A DNA stretch of 46,604 bases from an uncultured Mycoplasmatota bacterium (GCA_900548695.1 URLC01000007.1:1-46604); one strand, 5' to 3'; positions 7,320-16,642 are shown, counted from the stretch's first letter. Notes: generated by a model from the letters alone, not told the origin. Translations and numbers: made by a program.

Positions 7320-9911
7320 ATGAAAAATAATTACCAAAAAAGCATAAAAGATATTATATTAGAACTAAATGTAGATGAAAAAACAGGACTAACATCACAA
7401 GAAGTAAAAAAACGTCAAGAAAAGTTTGGATTAAATGAATTAACACAAAAAAAGAAAAAAACAGTTTTAAAAATGATAAAAGAACAATTAACTGATAAGA
7501 TGATTATTATCTTATTAATAGCATCAATTCTATCTTTCTTTCTAGGTGAAACACTAGAAGGGGTTGTTATTCTTTTCATCATTGCTTTAAACATTATAAT
7601 AAGCGTTGTTCAAGAGAAAAAAGCAAGTGATGCTCTAGAAGCTTTAAAAAATATGAATGCCCCTCATTCATTAGTACTACGTGATGGTAAAAAGAAAGAG
7701 ATTCTAGCAGTTGAACTAGTACCAGGTGATATTGTTTTTTTAGAAGCTGGTAATATTATTCCTGCTGATATCCGTTGGCTTGATGAACAAGAAATTTTAG
7801 TCGATGAATCGGCCTTAACAGGAGAAAGTGTTCCAGTTGAAAAAGATAAAAATTATATTGGAGAAAAAAATGTTCCTTTAGGAGAAAGAAAAAATATGGG
7901 GTATTCTTCTACAAGAATTAGTAATGGTACTGGAACAGGTGTTGTTACTAACATAGGAATGGATACTGAAATTGGAACAATCGCTAAACTTTTAGATACC
8001 GACAATACTTTAGAAACACCACTAAAACAGAAATTAAATAAGATTGGTAAAATTCTAAGTATGATAGGTATAATTGTCAGTATTTTAATCTTTATTATTG
8101 GTTTAATTCATGGACAAAATTTAATTTCAATTTTGATGATAGCAATATCCCTAGCAATTTCTGTAATTCCAGAGGGACTACCAGCAACGGTAACTGTAGT
8201 TATGGCTATTGGTGTACAACGTATGGCTAAAAAGAAAGCACTAATTAAACAACTTCCGGCTGTAGAAACGTTAGGGAGCGCTACTGTAATTTGCACAGAC
8301 AAAACAGGAACCTTAACAGAAAACAAAATGACTGTAACAAAATACTATACTGCTCAAAACTTAGTAGAAGAAAAAGAAAACATCTTAACGGACGAATTAG
8401 TAAGATGTGGAGTCTTATGTAACAATGCTAGTATTATAAATGGTGAAATACATGGGGATCCAACAGAAGGAGCCTTACTAACATTTGCTGAAAAAAATGG
8501 TTATAAAGTACAAAGAATTTTAAAAAAGAACAAAAGACAATATGAAAAGCCATTTGACTCTGACCGAAAACTAATGACAGTCGTTACCAAAAATAATGAA
8601 GGCGAAGAGTTAGCCTATGTCAAAGGAGCACCAGAAGAGTTAATTAAAAAATGTACTCATATCTTAGTAGATGGTAAAAAGAAAAAATTAACAGAAGAAG
8701 GAAAAGAAAAAGTAATTGCTAAATGCGAAAATTTAGCTAACCAAGCACTGAGAAGTTTAGGATTTGCCTACCAAACTTCAAAATTAAAAATGAAGGAAGT
8801 AGAAGAAAATCTTACTTTCTTAGGTATTGTCGGAATGATTGATCCACCACGAAAAGAAGTGATGTCATCTATTAGAAGTTGCCATCAAGCTGGTATTAAA
8901 GTTATAATGATAACAGGGGATCATAAAGCAACAGCTGTTGCTATTGCTAAAAGTCTAGGTATTTATAAGAAAGGAGATTTAGCGGTTAATGTAGAAGAGT
9001 TTCACCGTATGAGCGAAGTAGAGCTAAATCGTAAAATAGCTAAAATAAGTGTCTTTTCTAGAGTGAGTCCAAAAGATAAATTAGATATTGTCAATGCTTT
9101 ACAGAAAAAGCACGAAATTGTTGGAATGACTGGGGATGGAGTAAACGATGCTCCAGCTCTAAACCAAGCAGATATTGGAATAGCTATGGGTAAAAATGGA
9201 ACTGATGTTGCCAAAGATGCCGCTGATATGTTGCTTTTAGATGACAATTTTTCAACAATCGAAGTAGCAATAAAAGAAGGTCGTAGAATTTACCGTAATA
9301 TTCAAAAGGTAATTCAATATTTACTGACAGGAAATATAGCAGAGGTATTAACAATTTTTCTTGCCATGGTATTTAATTTGAAAGCTCCAATTCTAGCAGT
9401 TCATATTTTGTTTGTAAATTTAATTACTGACACACTACCAGCCCTAGCTCTAGGTGTAGATCCAGCTAATAAGAACACAATGAATCATCCACCTACTAAG
9501 AAGGGAACTTTATTTGAAAAAGGTATGATATTTAATATTGCCTACTATGGAGCGTTATTAACATTATTATCCTTTACAGCCTATTTTGTTGGTTTAAAAA
9601 CAAACTATGAAACAGCTATTACAATGACTTTTATTACATTATGTTTATCTCAAATAATTCATGCAATGAATCAACATTCAAATACTTTATCATTTTTCTC
9701 AAAAAATCAGCCAAAGAATAAATACTTGTTTTTAGCAATGGTGATATCAACTGGAATGTTAATGCTAATTATCTTTGTGCCAGGCTTAAGTCAATTTTTC
9801 TCGATAGTAGAATTAAATAAAACTCAATGGCTAATCACAATCGGATTATCTATAATGCCATTGTTGGTATCAGAAATTATAAAGTTATTCGCCCCAAAGA
9901 ATGAAAAATAA
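7320..9911 (+). CDS. Calcium-transporting P-type ATPase (type IIA)
   Basis: This 863-residue membrane pump uses ATP to export Ca2+. It has the actuator-domain TGES, the phosphorylation motif DKTGTLT with Asp at about residue 327, the nucleotide-binding KGAPE and the hinge TGDGVNDAPAL. Residues that bind calcium in SERCA are kept: Glu in PEGLPA (M4), Asn and Glu in TGNIAEVLTIF (M5), and Asn, Thr and Asp in NLITDTLPA (M6). The M8 acidic ligand is not obvious (SQIIHAMN), as in the single-calcium bacterial pump LMCA1 of Listeria. Length and topology (ten helices) are normal. AAGGAGCGG precedes the start. It is followed after 12 bp by a small membrane protein. Confidence 0.92.
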   Translation: MKNNYQKSIKDIILELNVDEKTGLTSQEVKKRQEKFGLNELTQKKKKTVLKMIKEQLTDKMIIILLIASILSFFLGETLEGVVILFIIALNIIISVVQEKKASDALEALKNMNAPHSLVLRDGKKKEILAVELVPGDIVFLEAGNIIPADIRWLDEQEILVDESALTGESVPVEKDKNYIGEKNVPLGERKNMGYSSTRISNGTGTGVVTNIGMDTEIGTIAKLLDTDNTLETPLKQKLNKIGKILSMIGIIVSILIFIIGLIHGQNLISILMIAISLAISVIPEGLPATVTVVMAIGVQRMAKKKALIKQLPAVETLGSATVICTDKTGTLTENKMTVTKYYTAQNLVEEKENILTDELVRCGVLCNNASIINGEIHGDPTEGALLTFAEKNGYKVQRILKKNKRQYEKPFDSDRKLMTVVTKNNEGEELAYVKGAPEELIKKCTHILVDGKKKKLTEEGKEKVIAKCENLANQALRSLGFAYQTSKLKMKEVEENLTFLGIVGMIDPPRKEVMSSIRSCHQAGIKVIMITGDHKATAVAIAKSLGIYKKGDLAVNVEEFHRMSEVELNRKIAKISVFSRVSPKDKLDIVNALQKKHEIVGMTGDGVNDAPALNQADIGIAMGKNGTDVAKDAADMLLLDDNFSTIEVAIKEGRRIYRNIQKVIQYLLTGNIAEVLTIFLAMVFNLKAPILAVHILFVNLITDTLPALALGVDPANKNTMNHPPTKKGTLFEKGMIFNIAYYGALLTLLSFTAYFVGLKTNYETAITMTFITLCLSQIIHAMNQHSNTLSFFSKNQPKNKYLFLAMVISTGMLMLIIFVPGLSQFFSIVELNKTQWLITIGLSIMPLLVSEIIKLFAPKNEK

Positions 9912-9923
9912 AAGGAGTAAAAT

Positions 9924-10358
9924 ATGAAAAAAATAGCAAAAACAGCTTTTATATATGCAATAGCTGCAATGATATTTGGTGTAATATATAGGGAAGGAAG
10001 CAAGTTTTTAGAATTAACAACAAGAACAAATTGGTCTATAGTTCATACCCATTTATTTGTTCTAGGTATGTTATTTTTCCTAATAGTTTTATTAATAGAA
10101 AAAAATTTCAATATCACCAAAGATAAAAAATTTAATATGTTTTATATTATCTATAACACTGGATTAATTTTAACAACTATTATGTTATGGGTAAGAGGAA
10201 TAGCTCAAATCACAAATAACGTACCAACAATGTATGATAAAATGATAAGTGGTGTTAGTGGTATAGGACATATATTATTAGGCGTAGGAATTATTCTCTT
10301 CTTTGCTATCTTAATGAAAAGAATAAATAAAGAAAAAAGTAAAACAAACGAAAAATAG
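9924..10358 (+). CDS. DUF2871 family membrane protein
   Basis: This 144-residue protein has four predicted membrane helices (about 6-27, 40-60, 75-95 and 112-133). Between the first two it has the family-typical WSIVHTHLFVLGM segment with two histidines, and a third histidine lies in the last helix (GIGHILLG). The family is of unknown function; the conserved membrane histidines hint at metal or heme binding, which is only an inference. It is the last gene of the operon behind the calcium pump, 12 bp apart, with AAAGGAG as ribosome binding site. Confidence 0.8.
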   Translation: MKKIAKTAFIYAIAAMIFGVIYREGSKFLELTTRTNWSIVHTHLFVLGMLFFLIVLLIEKNFNITKDKKFNMFYIIYNTGLILTTIMLWVRGIAQITNNVPTMYDKMISGVSGIGHILLGVGIILFFAILMKRINKEKSKTNEK

Positions 10359-10383
10359 GGAAAAATATTTCCTTATTTTTTAT
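10358..10383 (+). terminator. Weak terminator after the calcium-pump operon
   Basis: GGGAAA and ATTTCC form a short stem followed by TTATTTTTTATT. It separates the operon from the heat-shock promoter just downstream. Confidence 0.45.
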
Positions 10384-10391
10384 TCTAAATA

Positions 10392-10432
10392 CTAGCACTC
10401 TATATTGACAAGTGCTAAAAAATGAGTATAAT
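10392..10432 (+). promoter_or_regulatory. CIRCE operator and promoter of clpB
   Basis: CTAGCACTC (10392-10400), nine bases, then AAGTGCTAA (10410-10418) matches the HrcA operator CIRCE with two changes from consensus. The -35 TTGACA (10405-10410) lies in the spacer and the -10 TATAAT (10427-10432) follows after 16 bp, so HrcA binding would cover the promoter. Confidence 0.9.
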
Positions 10433-10453
10433 GGATAAAGAAGGGGTGATAAT

Positions 10454-12556
10454 ATGTATAATAACTATCAAGAAGAACAGGAAGAAAATGTTCTAGAAAA
10501 ATATGGTCGTAATATTACAGAACAAGCAAAAAGTGGAAAAATTGATCCTGTAATAGGCCGCGATGAAGAAATTCGTAGTATCACCAGAGTATTATCAAGA
10601 AAAACAAAGAATAACCCAGTGTTAATTGGTGAACCTGGTGTAGGAAAAACAGCTATTGTAGAAGGACTTGCACTACGAATTATCAAAGGTGACGTTCCAG
10701 CCAGTCTAAAAGATAAAATAATTTGGGAACTAGATATGGCCGCTTTAGTTGCTGGTGCTAAATACCGTGGTGAATTTGAAGAACGATTAAAAAATGTGTT
10801 AAATGAAGTAAAGAAAAGTGAAGGGGATATCATCATGTTTATTGATGAAATCCATACCATTGTTGGTACGGGAAGAACAGAAGGAGCAATGGATACATCA
10901 AACATTTTAAAACCAATGCTTGCTCGTGGTGAAATTCATGTGGTTGGAGCAACAACACTAAATGAATATAGACAATATATCGAAAAAGATGGTGCTCTAG
11001 AAAGACGTTTTCAAAAAATCAAAGTTGAAGAACCAAACGTGGAAGATACAATTACTATTTTAAGAGGATTAAAAGAACGTTTTGAAATCCATCATGGAGT
11101 AACAATCCAAGATAAAGCTTTAATTGCTGCCGCAACTTTATCCAATCGTTACATTACAGATAGATATCTACCAGATAAAGCGATAGATTTAATTGATGAA
11201 GCTTGTGCTACCATTCGTGTTCAAATGGATTCTGTTCCTTTTGAACTAGATAATCTAACACATCGCATCATGCGCCTAGAAATCGAACGTCAAGCTATCA
11301 AAAAAGAAAAAGATGAAATATCTAAAAAACGTCGTGAGGATATTGATAAGAATCTAATAACTATGAAACAAAAAGAAGCTGAACTAACAGAGGCTTGGAA
11401 TAAAGAAAAAAATCTAAATGATAATATCAAGAAAAAGAAAAAAGAGATTGAAAAAGCTCGTTTTGAATTAGAACAAGCTGAAAATAAATACGATTTAGAA
11501 CAAGCCGCCATTCTTCGTCATGGTAAAATCCCACAACTAGAAAAAGAACTAGAGGAATTAAATAATACTGAAAAAAATAAAATTTTAAGTGATACCGTTA
11601 CCGATAATGATATTGCTAAAATTATTGCTAAATGGACTAATATTCCAGTCACTAAATTAATTAGCAGTGAAAAAGAAAAATTGTTAGCGCTAGAAGACAA
11701 CATGAAAAAACGTGTCATGGGCCAAGAGGAAGCTTTAAAATTAGTAAGTGATGCTGTAATTAAATCAAGAAGTGGAATTAAAGATCCAAATCGACCAATT
11801 GCGTCATTTATGTTTTTAGGACCTACCGGGGTCGGAAAAACAGAAGTAGCTAGAACTTTAGCCTACGAACTATTTGACGATGAACGTCATATGATAAGAA
11901 TTGACATGAGTGAATACATGGAAAAATTTTCTGTTTCTAGATTAATAGGTTCTCCTCCAGGTTATGTAGGTTATGAAGAAGGAGGACAATTAACAGAAGC
12001 AGTTCGTAGAAATCCTTATAGTATAGTTTTGTTTGATGAAGTTGAAAAAGCACATCCAGAAGTTTTAAATTTATTACTTCAAATACTAGATGATGGACGA
12101 GTAACAGACTCTAATGGTAGAACTGTAGATTTTAAAAATACTATAATTATTATGACTTCAAATTTAGGTAGTGAATATATTTTAGATGGTAATACTAATC
12201 AAGTTATGAAAGAAGTAAGAGAACACTTCAGACCAGAATTTATTAACCGTATTGATGAAATTATTATTTTTAATCCATTATCAAAAGAAGCAATTAGTCA
12301 TATCTTAGATAAAATAATTCATGATATTGAAACACGTCTTTCTGATATTAACATCAAGATTAATTTAACTACTAAAGCTAAAAATCAATTAATAGAAGAT
12401 GGTTATGATATTAATTATGGCGCAAGACCATTAAAACGATTAGTATCTAGAACATTAGAAACAATGCTTTCTAAAATGATTATAGAAGGCAAAATAAAAC
12501 CAAACGATACTGTAAATATTGATTATCAAAATGACAATTATCTAATTGAGGATTAA
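10454..12556 (+). CDS. clpB: Disaggregase ClpB lacking the N-terminal domain
   Basis: This 700-residue AAA+ unfoldase pulls proteins out of aggregates with the DnaK system. The first ATPase domain has GEPGVGKT (59-66) and MFIDEIH; the second has GPTGVGKT (about 456-463) and VLFDEVEKAHP. A long coiled-coil M domain (about 270-400) separates them and marks it as ClpB rather than ClpC or ClpE. The usual N domain of about 140 residues is missing, as in mycoplasma ClpB; the protein starts with an acidic YQEEQEENVLEKYGRN linker that directly precedes the first ATPase. The ATG follows AAGGGGTG and a CIRCE/promoter region, so it is a class I heat-shock gene. Substrate range without the N domain is unknown. 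Confidence 0.95.
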   Translation: MYNNYQEEQEENVLEKYGRNITEQAKSGKIDPVIGRDEEIRSITRVLSRKTKNNPVLIGEPGVGKTAIVEGLALRIIKGDVPASLKDKIIWELDMAALVAGAKYRGEFEERLKNVLNEVKKSEGDIIMFIDEIHTIVGTGRTEGAMDTSNILKPMLARGEIHVVGATTLNEYRQYIEKDGALERRFQKIKVEEPNVEDTITILRGLKERFEIHHGVTIQDKALIAAATLSNRYITDRYLPDKAIDLIDEACATIRVQMDSVPFELDNLTHRIMRLEIERQAIKKEKDEISKKRREDIDKNLITMKQKEAELTEAWNKEKNLNDNIKKKKKEIEKARFELEQAENKYDLEQAAILRHGKIPQLEKELEELNNTEKNKILSDTVTDNDIAKIIAKWTNIPVTKLISSEKEKLLALEDNMKKRVMGQEEALKLVSDAVIKSRSGIKDPNRPIASFMFLGPTGVGKTEVARTLAYELFDDERHMIRIDMSEYMEKFSVSRLIGSPPGYVGYEEGGQLTEAVRRNPYSIVLFDEVEKAHPEVLNLLLQILDDGRVTDSNGRTVDFKNTIIIMTSNLGSEYILDGNTNQVMKEVREHFRPEFINRIDEIIIFNPLSKEAISHILDKIIHDIETRLSDINIKINLTTKAKNQLIEDGYDINYGARPLKRLVSRTLETMLSKMIIEGKIKPNDTVNIDYQNDNYLIED

Positions 12557-12581
12557 GAGAAACAAAAATTTCTCTTTTTTC
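12556..12581 (+). terminator. Terminator of clpB
   Basis: AGAGAAA and TTTCTCT pair around a 5-nt A-rich loop and are followed by six T. Confidence 0.75.
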
Positions 12582-12614
12582 ATGTTATAATAAAAAAGAA
12601 AGGTGGTAAAAATT

Positions 12615-13526
12615 ATGGCAGTAAATAAAAAAATAAACAGTCTAGAAATAAGTGCAGTGCTTTATGAAGAATTAAATAAATATCTATTAAAAAAAGATAA
12701 ATTACCCAAAGTGGTTGATATTTCTATTGGCAATGATTTTGCTGGACAAATGTATTCTAAAATGAAAGAAAAAAAGATTACTACAAATACTTTAATAGAC
12801 TTTATTAGTATTCATTTAAATGAAATATCAGATATGGAGTTAATAAAGTACATAAATCGTTTAAATGCTGATCAAAATATTACAGGAATAATGCTTCAAT
12901 TACCACTACCAAATCATACGAAAGAACAAGAAAGAAAAATATTGGATATGATTAATGTTTATAAAGATGTAGATGGCTTAACTTCAATAGCAGCGGGAGC
13001 ATTAGCGACTCAAAAAGATACTTTAATACCGTGTACCCCACTTGGGATAGAAACACTTTTAAAATCATACGATATCTCTTTAGCTGGAAAAAAAGTTGCT
13101 ATTCTAAATAGAAGTAATATAGTCGGAAAGCCACTCGCCGAATTAATGTTAAGAAATAATGCAACCCCAATCATTTGCCACTCTAAAACTAAAGACTTAG
13201 CTAACATAACTAGAGATTGTGATATTGTAGTAGCAGCCTTAAATAAACAAGAATTTATTACTGCTGACTATATTAAACCAGGTGCTATTGTAATTGATGT
13301 AGGAGTTCATAAAAACACCTTGGGAAAAACCGTTGGTGATGTTAATTTTAATGATGTTTATGATAAGGTATCTTTAATTACCCCACCAATCGGTGCCGTA
13401 GGTCCGATGACTATCTGTATGCTTGCTTATAATTCTGCCAAAAGTCTATATGGAAGCGAAGTAAATGAAGTTCTAGAAACAGGAATTATCAAAGCGAAAC
13501 GACTAGTAAAAGAAAAATCAAAATAA
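12615..13526 (+). CDS. folD: FolD, methylenetetrahydrofolate dehydrogenase/cyclohydrolase
   Basis: FolD interconverts 5,10-methylene-, methenyl- and 10-formyl-tetrahydrofolate with NADP, supplying one-carbon units. The 303 residues include NDFAGQMYSKMK (the Tyr and Lys of the active site; the usual Ser before them is Gly), QLPLP, KDVDG, the nucleotide-binding NRSNIVGKPLAE and the end motif GAVGPMTI. The last reads PPIGAVGPMT where most FolD have PVPGGVGPMT. I chose the ATG at 12615 because AAAGGTGG lies 8 nt upstream; the in-frame GTG at 12603 lies in that site. It is followed after 15 bp by a Nudix gene. The C-terminus is a little longer than usual. Confidence 0.92.
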   Translation: MAVNKKINSLEISAVLYEELNKYLLKKDKLPKVVDISIGNDFAGQMYSKMKEKKITTNTLIDFISIHLNEISDMELIKYINRLNADQNITGIMLQLPLPNHTKEQERKILDMINVYKDVDGLTSIAAGALATQKDTLIPCTPLGIETLLKSYDISLAGKKVAILNRSNIVGKPLAELMLRNNATPIICHSKTKDLANITRDCDIVVAALNKQEFITADYIKPGAIVIDVGVHKNTLGKTVGDVNFNDVYDKVSLITPPIGAVGPMTICMLAYNSAKSLYGSEVNEVLETGIIKAKRLVKEKSK

Positions 13527-13541
13527 AAAGGAATGTAAAAA

Positions 13542-14003
13542 ATGAAAAAAAGTGCTGGAATCATATTATATAAAAAAGAAAATAATAACTTCTATGTTTT
13601 ATTAACTCACTTCGGTGGCCCATACTGGGAAAATATCGATAGAGGAGCTTGGTCTTTACAGAAAGGTTTAGTAAAACCAAAAGAAAAAGTGATAGAAGCC
13701 GCTAAAAGAGAAGTAGAAGAGGAAACTAACTTAGAAATTATAAATCCAATTAACTATTTAGCAACCAAAAAAGTATCTAAGAAAAAATTAGCTATTATGT
13801 TTATGACTTATTTTGATGGTGATATAACAAACTTTAAAAGTAATACTTTTGAATTGGAATGGCCCAAAAATTCTAATAGTATTAACACGTATCCAGAAAT
13901 GGATGAAATCAAATGGTTTACTATGGAAGATGCCAAAAACTATCTTCATAAATCCCAAGTCTTTTTTATCAATAGATTAGAAACTAAATTAAAAGAGGCA
14001 TAG
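13542..14003 (+). CDS. Nudix hydrolase (COG4119-like)
   Basis: This 153-residue cytoplasmic hydrolase of nucleoside-diphosphate-linked compounds has the Nudix box from GLVKPKEKVIEAAKREVEEE to TNLEI (about residues 46-70) with the metal-binding REVEEE. The N-terminal KKSAGIILYKK and GGPYWENIDRGAWSLQKG resemble the COG4119 group of predicted NTP pyrophosphohydrolases. It follows folD in the same direction, 15 bp apart, with AAAAGGAATG as ribosome binding site, so the two are probably co-transcribed. The true substrate cannot be read from the sequence. Confidence 0.85.
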   Translation: MKKSAGIILYKKENNNFYVLLTHFGGPYWENIDRGAWSLQKGLVKPKEKVIEAAKREVEEETNLEIINPINYLATKKVSKKKLAIMFMTYFDGDITNFKSNTFELEWPKNSNSINTYPEMDEIKWFTMEDAKNYLHKSQVFFINRLETKLKEA

Positions 14004-14007
14004 TAAT

Positions 14008-14526
14008 ATGAAAAAATAGAAGCTACAACTACTGCTCCAAAAAGAGCTGAACTCTTAATTGAATACGTAAATCAAATTCTTTCTGATGATAAATATATAT
14101 GGCGAAATTGAAATAGCATCAGCAAACATTAACAATGAAAGAATGTGTACATATGAAATAAGTGTACCAGCAAGTAATTTTGAAAACCACATATATAGGA
14201 TTGCATTGTAACAATGTAATGAACAAATCTTAGATTCTCTTGTTTCATCTTTTGCTAAAAAAGAAACCATAAAAATTACTTCACATTATAGTATTAAAAG
14301 TATTATGTTACCACTAAAATCAGGAGTAAATATCATTAACTCAATAAGTAGTGTAATCCAGATAAGTTTTCTAGCTCAAGGTCAAGAATACAAAAGCCAA
14401 ATAAAACCATATCATATAATAATAAATGAAAGGCATCAAAGAAAACTAAAATCCAATGCCAAAAAATCTAACCATATGAAAAGTATAAGAAAAATTAATA
14501 GCCAAAAATCTAGATATCTATTATAA
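14008..14526 (+). pseudogene. Decayed gene of unknown family
   Basis: An ATG at 14008 behind an AAAAGAGG site is at once followed by a stop, but after restoring one A in the A run at 14011-14016 the frame reads KKIEATTTAPKRAELLIEYVNQ and onwards. At about 14095-14100 a TATATATAT run has lost two bases, after which the frame reads GEIEIASANINNE. An in-frame TAA at 14209-14211 interrupts it once more before the remaining QCNEQILDSLVSSFAKKE stretch, which runs to the stop at 14524. The pieces form one continuous protein of about 170 residues with ordinary host composition. Three lesions argue for decay rather than phase variation. I do not recognise the family. Confidence 0.65.
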
Positions 14527-14546
14527 TAAATGAAAAGGAGGAAACT

Positions 14547-15380
14547 ATGAAAACATTTATTAGAGGGATTTTAACAACCATCTTAGTATTCACATTTACT
14601 TTGATACCAACTGTACTTTTTGCTAAAGAAGCGGTAACTAAAGATTTGGTAGGAACATATGCCAAAGAAGAAATTTCTACTGAAATTGTTAATAATATCA
14701 AAAAAGAATTACCAGAAGTTGAAGAGGCTAAAATAACAGCTTTAGAAGAAAAATTACAAAGTGATGAAAAAACACAAGAAATCATCGATAAATATATAGC
14801 TAGAGTTTTAAATGATTTAGACTCTGAAAAAGTTTCGGATATAAATATCGAAGAAGACGTAAAAAGTATTATTAAAGAAAATCGTCAAGAATTTGAAACT
14901 GTAGTTGGACGAGAACTAAGTGATGAGAAAATAGACGAGGTAATTAATGAAATTTCTGAAAAAGAAGATATCAATGGTACTTATAAAGAAATGATTGAAA
15001 AAGCTAAGCAAGAAATGCCTAGAGAAAGTAAGACTTTAATTACCAGCTATAATAGCATATCATCACAAGAGTTTATTGTTGTCTTAGTAGTGATTACAGT
15101 AATTTCGATTATTGCGCTAGCTTTTTTAAAAAAACCACATTATAAATGGATAGCAAATGTAGGTATCGCAGGAATTATTGCGTCCATAATGATTGCTATT
15201 ATTGGAAGTAGTATGACTTTAGTATTAAATTTTGTTCTTGGTTCAATGAATCAAACTACATTAATATCTGCAGCACCAATGTTATTAACAGCTACTATTC
15301 TGTTAGCAGTAAGTATCATCTTTTTAGTAATTAACTCAATAGTAGATAAGAATAGGAATAAAAAACATGTTATATCCTAA
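14547..15380 (+). CDS. Hypothetical membrane protein with large extracellular helical domain
   Basis: This 277-residue protein begins with a signal anchor or signal peptide (hydrophobic about 6-24, LFAKEA cleavage-like site). It then has a highly charged, probably coiled-coil region (about 28-165) rich in Glu and Lys, and three membrane helices (about 172-192, 200-225 and 238-263). I do not know the family. The ribosome binding site is AAAAGGAGG. Its end overlaps the start of the S66 peptidase by 14 bp, so the two are translationally coupled and may work together at the envelope. Confidence 0.75.
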   Translation: MKTFIRGILTTILVFTFTLIPTVLFAKEAVTKDLVGTYAKEEISTEIVNNIKKELPEVEEAKITALEEKLQSDEKTQEIIDKYIARVLNDLDSEKVSDINIEEDVKSIIKENRQEFETVVGRELSDEKIDEVINEISEKEDINGTYKEMIEKAKQEMPRESKTLITSYNSISSQEFIVVLVVITVISIIALAFLKKPHYKWIANVGIAGIIASIMIAIIGSSMTLVLNFVLGSMNQTTLISAAPMLLTATILLAVSIIFLVINSIVDKNRNKKHVIS

Positions 15381-16350
15381 ATTTTTAAAAGAAAAATCAA
15401 CAATTGGAATTACTGCTCCCTCATCTGGAGTAGGGGATTATTTAGAATCTTTTGAAAAATCTCTGAATACTCTAAAAAAATACGGTTATGAAACGATAGA
15501 AACCGAAAGCGTTAGAAATAAAGGAATAACATCAGCCTCTGGTAAAAAACGGGCGGAAGAGTTAGATGAATTAATTACAAATAACAACATTGATTTAGTT
15601 ATGTGCGCTAGTGGTGGTGACTTTTTAATTGAAATGTTGCCATACGTCAATTGGGAACATATGAAAGAAAACCCTAAATGGCTAGCTGGTTATTCAGATC
15701 CTACATCACTTCTTTTTAATATCACTACCAAATTAGATATCGCAACAATATATGGATGTAATGCGGGAAGCTATGATCAAACAAATTTGCATCAGTGTCT
15801 AAAAAATAACTTAGAAATATTATCTGGAAATATTGTTGATCAACAAAGTTTTGAATATTATCAAAAAGAGTGGCAAAAAAATAGCGATAGTTACAACTTA
15901 ACTGAAAAAGTATATTGGGAAGCAATCAATGGACCAGTAGATGTAACAGGTAGAATAATAGGTGGTTGCCTTGAATGTCTAAAAGATTTAATTGGAACAC
16001 CTTTTGACAACACCCAAGACTTTATAAATAGGTATAAAAACGATGGAATTATTTGGTATTTTGATATTGTAGAACAATCAGCCGAGGATTTTTATTGTAC
16101 TTTACTTCAAATGAAGTCAGCCGGTTGGTTTCAATATACGAAAGGGATTATTGTAGGCAGAGTTTTTGCGCCAAAAAGTTATTATCCAGATTTTACTTAT
16201 CAAAAAGCTTTAAAAAAAGTTTTTCCAACATTACCAATTGTTTTTAATGCTGATATTGGTCACGTAGCTCCCAAGATGACAATTATTAATGGAAGTATTG
16301 CTCATATTATTTGTCAAAATGGAAAAGGTGTCATAAAACAAAATATATGA
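15367..16350 (+). CDS. S66 family peptidase (LD-carboxypeptidase / MccF-like)
   Basis: Members of this serine peptidase family cut L,D-peptide bonds in murein peptides or, as MccF, inactivate microcin C-type antibiotics by cutting their amide bond. The catalytic serine is in AGYSDPTSL (Ser110). Glu in GGCLECLKDL and His in ADIGHVAPK complete the Ser-Glu-His triad. The N-terminal GITAPSS is family-typical, and 327 residues is normal. There is no signal peptide, so it acts in the cytoplasm, which suits peptide recycling or self-immunity. The start lies inside the preceding membrane protein gene. The sequence does not decide between the two roles. Confidence 0.88.
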   Translation: MLYPKFLKEKSTIGITAPSSGVGDYLESFEKSLNTLKKYGYETIETESVRNKGITSASGKKRAEELDELITNNNIDLVMCASGGDFLIEMLPYVNWEHMKENPKWLAGYSDPTSLLFNITTKLDIATIYGCNAGSYDQTNLHQCLKNNLEILSGNIVDQQSFEYYQKEWQKNSDSYNLTEKVYWEAINGPVDVTGRIIGGCLECLKDLIGTPFDNTQDFINRYKNDGIIWYFDIVEQSAEDFYCTLLQMKSAGWFQYTKGIIVGRVFAPKSYYPDFTYQKALKKVFPTLPIVFNADIGHVAPKMTIINGSIAHIICQNGKGVIKQNI

Positions 16351-16383
16351 TATAATTAGTTTGTAGAAAAAGGAGTAGTTAGT

Positions 16384-16629
16384 ATGTCAGAAGAAGATTT
16401 AGAAAAAACAGGCATTTTAAAAGAGATGCTAAGTAAAGAAGATGAAGACGAAATGACTATCAATGAAATGATAGAAGAATTTCTAGAAGAGGTTGACTAC
16501 TTAGAAATAGACGACAAAAAGAAAAAAAAGCTAAAAACATTAGCTTTAGAAATTCAAGAAGAAAAAAATGAGCAAGCAAAAGAGTTTTTATTTAATGAAT
16601 TAAAAAAGATAGCAAACGAAAAAGAATAA
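16384..16629 (+). CDS. Small acidic helical hypothetical protein
   Basis: This 81-residue protein is almost entirely Glu, Lys, Asp and Leu and probably all-helical. It has a TATAAT at 16351-16356, immediately after the preceding stop, and an AAAAGGAG site, so it has its own promoter. The last codons lie in a bidirectional terminator shared with the convergent nucleosidase gene. I do not recognise it. Confidence 0.65.
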   Translation: MSEEDLEKTGILKEMLSKEDEDEMTINEMIEEFLEEVDYLEIDDKKKKKLKTLALEIQEEKNEQAKEFLFNELKKIANEKE

Positions 16630-16642
16630 TTGCTATCTTTTT
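16603..16642. terminator. Bidirectional terminator shared by two convergent genes
   Basis: AAAAAGATAGCAA (16603-16615) pairs perfectly with TTGCTATCTTTTT (16630-16642). Both gene ends lie inside the hairpin, so the same 40 bp serve coding and termination on both strands. Confidence 0.8.
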
